Source of the DNA: JAIVJN01 sp036732565
GTDB taxonomy: Bacteria > Acidobacteriota > Vicinamibacteria > Vicinamibacterales > UBA2999
Length of the DNA: 21,239 nt
Direction of reading: 5' to 3'
Assembly (NCBI GenBank): GCA_036732565.1
Contig: DAINCF010000045.1
Location: forward strand, 1 to 21,239
The translations under genes were made by a program, and so were the position numbers. This document shows positions 15,829-21,239 of the stretch, in pieces. A model generated the notes under the pieces. It was not told the origin of the DNA. It was given only the letters and a program-made list of their open reading frames with translations, and ran no database searches. Every line of letters starts with the position of its first letter. Position 1 is the first letter of the stretch.

Positions 15829-17468
15829 GGCGCGTCGCGATTCTCGGGGTGCTCGCCCTGCTCGCGTCGGCTCACCTGATCGCGCAGGTCACGCCCGAGA
15901 GGATTCTGCGCGCCGCCGCCGAGCCGCACAACTGGCTCACCTATGGCGGCACGTATGCGAGCCAGCGTCACAGCCCGCTGACGCAGATCACGACGGCCAA
16001 CGTGAGGAATCTCGAGTCGAAGTGGGTGCTCCAGAACGAAGTGTTCGGCGCATGGCAGTCGAACCCGCTCGTCGTCGACGGAATCATGTACGTGACGCAA
16101 CGTCCCAACGACGTCATGGCGGTGGACGCGAGGACCGGCCGCGTGTTCTGGCAGTATCGCTACACGCCGTCGCCCACGTCGCGGGTCTGTTGTGGCGCGA
16201 ACAACCGTGGCGTCGCGATCCATGGCGACACGCTCTTCATGGGCACGCTCGATGCCAGGCTGATCGCGATCGACGCGCGAACCGGCAAGGCGCTCTGGAG
16301 CAACGTCGTGGCCGACGTGGCGCTCGCCTATTCCATCACGATGGCTCCCCTCATCGTGAAGAACACCGTCATCGTCGGCGTGGGCGGCGGCGAATACGGC
16401 ATCCGCGGCTTCATCGTGGCCTACGACGTCAAGACCGGAAAAGAGGTGTGGCGCTTCTACACCATTCCCGGACCGGGCGAGCCGGGGCACGACACCTGGC
16501 GCGGCGACGCGTGGAAGCACGGGAGCGCGTCCGTGTGGGTCACCGGATCGTACGATCCCGAGCTCAACCTCACCTACTGGGGCGTCGGCAACCCGGGTCC
16601 CGACTGGAATCCCGACCAGCGTCCGGGCGACAACCTGTATTCGGAATCCGTGGTCGCACTCGACGCCGATACGGGCGCGCTCCGCTGGCACTTCCAGTTC
16701 ACCCCTAACGACCCGTACGACTACGACTCGGTGCAGGTCCCGGTGCTCGTCGACGCGAACTGGCAGGGCGCTCCGCGCAAACTGATGCTCTGGGCCAATC
16801 GCAACGGCTTCTTCTACGTGCTCGATCGCGTCACCGGCAAGTTCCTGCTCGGCAAGCCATTCGTGAAGGTCAATTGGGCCAGCGGCCTGGATGAGAACGG
16901 GAGGCCGATTCAGACGCCCCAGCCGCCGGGCGCGCCGACGTGGCCGGGCAACCAGGGCGGCACCAACTGGTATCCGCCGTCCTACAGCCCGCGCACCGGG
17001 CTCTTCTACTTCTCCGCGTGGGAGACCTACGCGACGATCTATCGGAAGGAAGAAACGATCTACCAGCCTGGACGCAACTTCTCCGGCGGCGGCTTCAGGG
17101 TGCACACGCCGGTTCCAGGAGCGCCGGGGATCGGCATCGGCCGCCGCACGCCGATCAACAACTGGACCGATGAAGTCGGCAGCGGCGCCGTGATCGCGCT
17201 CGATCCGGCCACGGGTGAACCGAAGTGGACGTTTCGGCAGTTCGACGTGAGCGAGGCCGGCATGCTGACCACGGCCTCGGATCTGCTCTTCACCGGTGGC
17301 CGCGAAGGCTACTTCCACGCGCTCGACGCAGGCACCGGTGAGTTGCTGTGGAAGACGAACCTCGGCGGCAACGTCGTGATGGCGCCCATCACCTACGAGG
17401 TCGGTGGCCAGCAGTACGTCTCGGTGATCTCCGGCAACACGCTGGTGACGTTCGCGCTGCGAGATTGA
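15825..17468 (+). CDS. PQQ-dependent alcohol dehydrogenase, lanthanide-type signature
   Basis: This periplasmic quinoprotein oxidises an alcohol to an aldehyde using pyrroloquinoline quinone. The 547-residue product has a signal peptide (about 1-21) and an eight-bladed propeller with W-motifs such as ARTGKALWSN and VKTGKEVWRF. The vicinal disulfide pair is Cys122-Cys123 (VCCGANNRG). By alignment to methanol dehydrogenases the metal ligands are Glu190 (GGEYGIRG), Asn256 (VGNPGPDW) and catalytic Asp299 in DPYDYDSV. Asp301, two residues on, is the extra ligand typical of lanthanide-dependent XoxF/PedH enzymes; calcium MxaF-type enzymes have Ala, Ser or Thr there. The substrate is open. No PQQ biosynthesis genes lie in the window. 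Confidence 0.93.
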   Translation: MRRVAILGVLALLASAHLIAQVTPERILRAAAEPHNWLTYGGTYASQRHSPLTQITTANVRNLESKWVLQNEVFGAWQSNPLVVDGIMYVTQRPNDVMAVDARTGRVFWQYRYTPSPTSRVCCGANNRGVAIHGDTLFMGTLDARLIAIDARTGKALWSNVVADVALAYSITMAPLIVKNTVIVGVGGGEYGIRGFIVAYDVKTGKEVWRFYTIPGPGEPGHDTWRGDAWKHGSASVWVTGSYDPELNLTYWGVGNPGPDWNPDQRPGDNLYSESVVALDADTGALRWHFQFTPNDPYDYDSVQVPVLVDANWQGAPRKLMLWANRNGFFYVLDRVTGKFLLGKPFVKVNWASGLDENGRPIQTPQPPGAPTWPGNQGGTNWYPPSYSPRTGLFYFSAWETYATIYRKEETIYQPGRNFSGGGFRVHTPVPGAPGIGIGRRTPINNWTDEVGSGAVIALDPATGEPKWTFRQFDVSEAGMLTTASDLLFTGGREGYFHALDAGTGELLWKTNLGGNVVMAPITYEVGGQQYVSVISGNTLVTFALRD

Positions 17469-17562
17469 GCGCACGCCGAACCCTGGCGGATGCGCAGACC
17501 TCCGCGCCGAGTGGCCGTGCTTGACACCGGCACCCGCCTGCGTCGAGATCGAGTGAGCCACG

Positions 17563-17589
17563 CCTGACCTCGACCGATCAAGGGTCAGG
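17563..17589 (+). repeat. Inverted repeat before the SnoaL-like gene
   Basis: CCTGACC (17563-17569) and GGTCAGG (17583-17589) form a perfect 7-bp inverted repeat with 13 nt between. It lies between the PQQ dehydrogenase stop and the next start. It has no T-run after it, so it could be an operator or a weak hairpin. Nothing else recognisable is seen in this 142-nt gap. Confidence 0.35.
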
Positions 17590-17610
17590 TCCAGGCGCAC
17601 TCGAGGTCGC

Positions 17611-18015
17611 ATGCATCACAACGACACCAGCGGGGCGGTTGACGCGTTTCGGTCGTACACGCAGGCGTTCCACGCTCTCGATCCTCGGGCGGTCGCGCAG
17701 TATTTTCACGAGCCCGCGTTCTTCATCACGCCCAACGAGGTGCGTGCGCTGCCGACGATCGCCGCCGTCGAGCAGGCGTACGCCAAGGTGATGGCGGAGA
17801 TGCCGCCGGATTACGCCCGGACTGAGTTCTCGCCGCTCGAGCAGCATCGCTTGAGCGACGATCTCGCCATGGTGAGCGGACACGGCGTCTGGAAGAACCA
17901 GGCCAATGAGGATCTGATGCCGTTCGGGATGACCTATACGCTGCGGCGCACCGACGGGACCTGGCGCATCGCGGTCGTGGCCATCCACGCGCCGGATGGC
18001 GGGCCTGGCCGATGA
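17611..18015 (+). CDS. SnoaL/NTF2-like domain protein
   Basis: This 134-residue protein has the compact alpha+beta NTF2-like pattern. An opening helix AVDAFRSYTQAFHALDPRAVAQYF is followed by EPAFFITPNEVRAL, a second helix IAAVEQAYAKVMAEM, and C-terminal strands DLAMVSGHGVWKNQ, GMTYTLRRTDGTWRIAVVAIHA. The fold serves as an isomerase, dehydratase, ketosteroid-binding or stress protein; no catalytic set is obvious, so function is unassigned. No signal peptide is present. GAGG lies 5 nt before the ATG. It overlaps the next small gene by 4 nt (ATGA). Confidence 0.82.
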   Translation: MHHNDTSGAVDAFRSYTQAFHALDPRAVAQYFHEPAFFITPNEVRALPTIAAVEQAYAKVMAEMPPDYARTEFSPLEQHRLSDDLAMVSGHGVWKNQANEDLMPFGMTYTLRRTDGTWRIAVVAIHAPDGGPGR

Positions 18016-18194
18016 CCGTGCGACACGACGCTGGTGGAATGCAGATGGGCCTCGCCGCCGGCATCGCGATCGGCGTAGCCATCGGGGCTGCATTGGGCGT
18101 CGCGATGGAGAACGTCGCCGTCGGCATCGGCATGGGCGTCGGCATCGGCATCGCGATCTCGATCGCAGCCGGCGCGCTGCAACGGCGATCCTAG
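18012..18194 (+). CDS. Small glycine-zipper membrane protein
   Basis: This 60-residue product is almost entirely small and hydrophobic from residue 12. Glycine recurs every four residues in GLAAGIAIGVAIGAALG and again in GIGMGVGIGIAISIAAG, a glycine-zipper pattern that packs transmembrane helices tightly. Two helices, separated by VAMENVAV, and a basic tail (LQRRS) are predicted. Its ATG overlaps the stop of the SnoaL-like gene, which supports real translation. Glycine-zipper peptides act in membranes, and some are toxins or stress factors; the role here is unknown. Confidence 0.7.
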   Translation: MTVRHDAGGMQMGLAAGIAIGVAIGAALGVAMENVAVGIGMGVGIGIAISIAAGALQRRS

Positions 18195-18242
18195 AGTGAG
18201 GTGATGGATTGCCAAGGACGATTGCCGAGGGGCCGGACGGAC

Positions 18243-19469
18243 TCACGTAGTGGCGAGCTCGTGAAAGCTGGCGATCGCGCTCCACGCACCGAGGCCGATG
18301 CCGCGTGCGAGCTGATGAAGTTCCAGCATGTTGTGGGCGAGGAAGACGAGCACGGAGCGGTCGCTCGGATCAGCCTGCCACCAACTCCCGTAGGTGCCGG
18401 GCCAGCCGAATGTGCCGACACCCCCACGGCAACGGAGCGGGTCGGCGTGCTCTGGTTCCAGAACGACCGCGACCCCCATGCCGTAGCCATGTCCCGCGGC
18501 GAAAATCGGCTGCCCGAACATGCGTGCCGTCGCGCGTTGTCGGGGCGTGAGTTGATTCGACGTCATCATCGCGAGCGTCTGCCGGCGTAAGAGCTGTGCG
18601 CCGTTCACCTCATCGCCGATCAGCATGCGGGCGAACGCCAGGTAGTCGTCGAGTGTTGACCACAGGCCCTGCCCGCCCGACTCGAAGGTCATGCCGTCGG
18701 GCCGTTCGTCGAGCGCATGGCGGCCCGGCGCAATCGATAGCGCCGTCAGCCGGCCCTCGCTATCGAAGCCGCACAAGCCCGCACGGCGATCTCGCTTCGC
18801 GTGCGGCACGACGAAGCACGTGTCCCGCATGCCGAGGGGGATGAAGAGTCGCCGCGCCAGAACCTCGCCCAAGGGCGCACCTTCGAGGCGCGCGACCAGA
18901 AATCCGAGGAGGTCGGTCGAGAGGCCGTAATGAAAGCCGGCGCCCGGTTGATCGATCAACGGCAGCGCCGCCAGTCGTGCCATCCATTCGTCAGGCGTGA
19001 GCGGGTTGTCGATGTGCTCGCCGAGCGTCTCCGCATGCGCGCGGGCGATGGGGCCACGGTGACAGTCGCCGTACGTCAGGCCCGATCGATGCGTCAAGAG
19101 GTCGCGGAACGTGATGGGCCGCGCGGCGTCATCGGTCTCGTCGAGCGCCCCCTCCGGATCACGTAGCACGCGCAGCTGCCTGAACTCCGGGGCGCAGATC
19201 GTGATCGGCTCGTCGAGGTCGAACCGCCATTCGTCATGCAGCATCAGCGCGACGGTCGTCGTCACCGGCTTGGTCATCGAGGCGACGCGGAAGATCGTGT
19301 CGCGCTCCACCGGCAGCCCAGCCCGCAGGTCGCGCCGACCGGCCGTTGCCGTGTGCGTGATACGTCCGTCCCGCCAGACCAAGGTCGCAACTCCTGCCAA
19401 CTCCCCCGCCTCGACGGAGCGATTGAGCATGCTTTCTATCGAGTTTCCGAGAGTCGTTTCGTGTTTCAT
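18243..19469 (-). CDS. Serine hydrolase, beta-lactamase/family VIII esterase-like
   Basis: The 408-residue protein lacks a signal peptide. It has the penicillin-binding fold motifs S64-M-T-K67 in RVASMTKPVTT, a Tyr in GAGFHYGLSTDLLG, and FGWPGTYGSWW in the place of the KTG or HGG box. LLTHRSGLTYGD and FIPLGMRDTCF are typical of cytoplasmic EstB-like family VIII esterases. It is a different subgroup from the secreted hydrolase at 10432-11604. The ATG before KHETTLGNSIESML is chosen because the upstream frame is non-homologous; it lacks a clear ribosome site. Its first codons overlap a TetR-like remnant on the other strand, so its promoter region may have been replaced. Confidence 0.9.
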   Translation of the reverse strand: MKHETTLGNSIESMLNRSVEAGELAGVATLVWRDGRITHTATAGRRDLRAGLPVERDTIFRVASMTKPVTTTVALMLHDEWRFDLDEPITICAPEFRQLRVLRDPEGALDETDDAARPITFRDLLTHRSGLTYGDCHRGPIARAHAETLGEHIDNPLTPDEWMARLAALPLIDQPGAGFHYGLSTDLLGFLVARLEGAPLGEVLARRLFIPLGMRDTCFVVPHAKRDRRAGLCGFDSEGRLTALSIAPGRHALDERPDGMTFESGGQGLWSTLDDYLAFARMLIGDEVNGAQLLRRQTLAMMTSNQLTPRQRATARMFGQPIFAAGHGYGMGVAVVLEPEHADPLRCRGGVGTFGWPGTYGSWWQADPSDRSVLVFLAHNMLELHQLARGIGLGAWSAIASFHELATT

Positions 19470-19703
19470 ATTGAGCTGCGGGCGCAGGTGCACGAGATCA
19501 CGAAGAGCAGCTACGAGATCGGCGCCGAATGGCTGGCCACGTTCGACCCAACTGAGCTCCCGATGCCGCCGGAGCATCTCGTGCGCGTGATCCATGCGCT
19601 GATCGAGGGGTTGGTCATGCAGCGGATCGTCACGCCGGAACTGTGTCCGGACGAAGTGTTCCACGCGGCGTTCGGAGCGTTGGCGAGAGGTGACAAACGG
19701 TAG
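19461..19703 (+). pseudogene. C-terminal remnant of a TetR-family regulator
   Basis: The plus-strand frame here reads FHIELRAQVHEITKSSYEIGA and later VIHALIEGLVMQRIVTPEL, PDEVFHAAFGALA, then stop. This resembles the end of the ligand-binding domain of TetR/AcrR regulators, which commonly have 'LLALLDGLxLQRLxDPE'. No helix-turn-helix half precedes it: the upstream part of the frame is shadow of the hydrolase gene. It is therefore probably a truncated gene left by a rearrangement near 19460. A short protein starting at GTG 19461 cannot be excluded. Confidence 0.55.
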
Positions 19704-19726
19704 GCGTCAGCTGTTCTCGGCGAAAC

Positions 19727-19783
19727 ATGCATCTGGCGCTGCGATCCGATGAGCCCAGCGCCGCCAGTGACGACGATTCCCAA
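19727..19783 (-). pseudogene. Possible N-terminal scrap of an NAD-dependent epimerase/SDR gene
   Basis: On the minus strand, just after GGGAGG, the sequence reads LGIVVTGGAGLIGS. This is the canonical Rossmann opening of extended SDR epimerases. Similarity stops at once (QRQMH) and the frame then runs into the antisense of the TetR remnant. It may be a 14-codon relic or a chance match. The remainder of the 225-nt gap 19704-19928 shows no gene. Confidence 0.25.
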
Positions 19784-19928
19784 GGCCTCCCTTTCACGTC
19801 CGCAGTCTCGCGCGACATGTCCCGTGTCACGGAACCGCTGCTGATGCGGTCAGTAGTCGCGACAGTGGAACGCGCGGCTGCCGCGGCCACACAACGCGAT
19901 TCGGCAGAGGTTGGACGGGAGAAGAGCC

Positions 19929-20636
19929 ATGACGCTGTACATGTTGTTCGCTGGACTCGGAGTTCTCATCTACACCGGCGTGGCCTACGCAGCGAGCTCG
20001 CGCGCTGGTTTCGGCGGCGCTCATCTCGTCTTCGCGCTCGAGTTCGCACTCTTCCTCTCGCTGTTGGTCGTCCTTGTGGCAGTCACTGCCTTGTACACGA
20101 CCCGATTTCTACGGCAGCATTCGTTCAGGGTTGACCATGTGGCTGCCTGGCGAACGCGCCTGTTCATCGCTGCTGTCGCGTTCCTTGCGGGCGGGGTCGG
20201 CATCCTCATCGGGGCAACCCGACCGTCCGGCGATGCGATGTCCTGTGCACAGTGCGGAGCAAGTGATGAGGCAATCACCACCGAAGCGAGCATCATCTCG
20301 CTGAATGGATCTCTCGCCGCGGTGGCGCGTGTCGAATCGGAGCGAGCGCTGGCTACCGGAAGGACGCTGTTCCAGGAGCGCGGGTGTATCGGTTGCCACC
20401 GACCCGACGGGACTGGTGTCGGCCCAGCGCTCGAAGGTCGCTTCGGCGGACCCGTTCACGACCCCGGTTGCGGGGCGACGGTCGTCGACGAAGCGTACGT
20501 GCGCGAAGCGATCCTGAATCCGTCGGCCACGGTGGCCGCAGGGTACCCGCCCGTCATGCCGACGTTCGCAGGTCGGCTCACAGAAGAGGACCTACAGGCG
20601 CTCATCGTGTACGTGAAGTCGTTGCAAGTTGAGTGA
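19929..20636 (+). CDS. Membrane protein with CoxB-type cytochrome c domain
   Basis: The 235-residue protein has three predicted membrane helices (about 3-21, 32-58 and 77-97). A short linker with C106-AQ-C109 follows, where the heme-binding His is replaced by Gly. The C-terminal cytochrome c domain has C153-IG-C156-H157 and candidate axial Met210. The pattern GRTLFQERGCIGCHRPDG-TGVGPALEG, VVDEAYVREAILNPSATV, GYPPVMPTFAGRLTEEDLQALIVYVKSL matches the cytochrome c tail of caa3-type cytochrome oxidase subunit II. The CuA cupredoxin domain is absent, so this is not CoxB. It probably carries electrons at the membrane surface. GGGAGAAG precedes the ATG. Confidence 0.85.
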   Translation: MTLYMLFAGLGVLIYTGVAYAASSRAGFGGAHLVFALEFALFLSLLVVLVAVTALYTTRFLRQHSFRVDHVAAWRTRLFIAAVAFLAGGVGILIGATRPSGDAMSCAQCGASDEAITTEASIISLNGSLAAVARVESERALATGRTLFQERGCIGCHRPDGTGVGPALEGRFGGPVHDPGCGATVVDEAYVREAILNPSATVAAGYPPVMPTFAGRLTEEDLQALIVYVKSLQVE

Positions 20637-20649
20637 ATGGAGCATCACC

Positions 20650-20868
20650 ATGCGCTTGTCTTCACCATCAACGTCGGCACAGGTGCGCGGGCTGTGGCAG
20701 GAGTTTGGCTGGGGAGAACAGGACGAGCCTGGGCCGCAGACCGAAAGTTCGATCGAGCGAGGGTTTCGCCTTGCTGGACCCGTCGACGATGAGTGGGGCC
20801 GATCGGAGAGTCTCGATCCGGACAACGTAGGCGACATCGCCGACGAGGGCACAGGCCACCGCGGATAG
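20650..20868 (+). CDS. Small acidic hypothetical protein (72 aa)
   Basis: I do not recognise this protein. From ATG 20650 it has 72 residues, is rich in Glu, Asp, Gly and Ser, and has no membrane segment, signal peptide or known motif; the centre reads LWQEFGWGEQDEPGP. GGAG lies 8 nt upstream. The gene begins 13 nt after the cytochrome gene ends, and the frame is also open from a TTG overlapping that stop, both consistent with an operon. Protein-like composition and spacing favour a real gene, but it could be non-coding. Confidence 0.45.
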   Translation: MRLSSPSTSAQVRGLWQEFGWGEQDEPGPQTESSIERGFRLAGPVDDEWGRSESLDPDNVGDIADEGTGHRG

Positions 20869-20948
20869 CCGCCGACCGGCGCAGCGTCTCGTACACGCGG
20901 GCCTTTGCCGTTTCGCAGGTGGCAGGACCGACCCTGCAGGAGGTAAAC

Positions 20949-21167
20949 ATGATTGACTCTGTCTCGGATGTGGCAGCACGTATCACCGGCGAGCGCCCAA
21001 TGGGAAAGTACACCGGCGGCGGCGAGCGTCCGAGCCCGGACGCCGTCGCTCGGCTCGCCTACCAGCGCTATCTGATGCGCGGGCGGCAGGAAGGCCACGA
21101 CGTCGAGGATTGGCTCACTGCCGAACGGGAGCTCGCACAGCATTATCGGTGGCTCGAGATCACTTAG
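20949..21167 (+). CDS. DUF2934 family protein
   Basis: This 72-residue protein ends with the DUF2934 pattern: AVARLAYQRYLMRGRQEGHDVEDWLTAERELAQ, an amphipathic helix, a Gly/Arg-rich turn and a W-containing helix. The family is small, of unknown function, and frequent in Acidobacteriota and some Proteobacteria. A near-perfect ribosome site, AGGAGG, sits 6 nt before the ATG. The longer open frame upstream (from 20793) has no similarity to the family. It follows the acidic small protein after 80 nt and is followed by a hairpin repeat. Its N-terminal part (MIDSVSDVAARITGERP) is not conserved that I know. Confidence 0.85.
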   Translation: MIDSVSDVAARITGERPMGKYTGGGERPSPDAVARLAYQRYLMRGRQEGHDVEDWLTAERELAQHYRWLEIT

Positions 21168-21185
21168 AGTGCATTGCAAAGCTCG

Positions 21186-21238
21186 CGTGGGGTCCGCCTT
21201 CAGGCGGACCTGAGGGCCGGCTAAAGCCGGCCCCCACG
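21186..21238 (-). repeat. REP-like double hairpin repeat, copy B (inverted)
   Basis: This 53-bp element is the reverse complement of copy A (4094-4144) apart from a 2-nt insertion in the linker between the hairpins. It contains GGTCCGCC-TTCA-GGCGGACC and GGGCCGGC-TAAA-GCCGGCCC, bounded by CGTGGGG and CCCCACG. It lies just downstream of the DUF2934 gene and may serve as its 3' hairpin. The 18 nt before it hold nothing recognisable. Confidence 0.9.
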
Positions 21239-21239
21239 A

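Noticed and set aside
15675..17612. A 645-residue open frame on the minus strand opposite the PQQ dehydrogenase
   Set aside because: It is rich in Arg, His, Val and Asp with no family motif, and lies wholly antisense to a clear PQQ dehydrogenase. It is a GC-rich shadow frame.

Overview
The window is about 21.2 kb of GC-rich bacterial DNA. Dense same-strand gene blocks, intergenic hairpin repeats, a DUF2934 protein and periplasmic PQQ/cytochrome c genes together suggest an Acidobacteriota genome, perhaps class Vicinamibacteria. This is inferred from style and gene content; no rRNA or other marker gene is present. I found no tRNA, rRNA, CRISPR array, transposase or phage gene.

Region 1 (1-5530, minus strand) is a lysine/diaminopimelate operon read right to left: asd, lysC, dapB, dapA, dapD and the start of a dapE-like M20 peptidase that runs off the left edge. 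These genes convert aspartyl phosphate and its semialdehyde through dihydrodipicolinate to the N-succinyl branch. The operon is preceded by a sigma70-like promoter and a leader of about 300 nt. The leader holds a multi-hairpin segment, an intrinsic terminator ahead of asd and a REP-like palindrome. With no minus-strand gene upstream for that terminator to end, this looks like an attenuator or an unrecognised riboswitch.

Region 2 (5555-10429, plus strand) starts with a degenerate 9-nt GGTTCT repeat. A GT4 glycosyltransferase and a glycogen-debranching type amylo-alpha-1,6-glucosidase follow, then two overlapping Fe(II)/2-oxoglutarate dioxygenases, the second being AlkB.

Region 3 (10432-18194) has a secreted serine beta-lactamase-like hydrolase on the minus strand, diverging from a plus-strand series: FAD-dependent oxidoreductase, exported two-domain VOC protein, FG-GAP/VCBS protein, diheme cytochrome c and PQQ alcohol dehydrogenase. 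The last three are closely spaced or overlapping and look like a periplasmic alcohol-oxidising unit; the dehydrogenase carries the Asp-x-Asp signature of lanthanide enzymes. A SnoaL-like protein and an overlapping glycine-zipper membrane peptide follow.

Region 4 (18243-21239) has a second, cytoplasmic beta-lactamase-family hydrolase whose 5' end abuts the C-terminal remnant of a TetR regulator and a possible epimerase scrap, so it appears rearranged. Then come a three-helix membrane protein with a CoxB-type cytochrome c domain, an unknown small acidic protein and a DUF2934 protein. The window ends in an inverted near-copy of the double-hairpin repeat found between lysC and asd.
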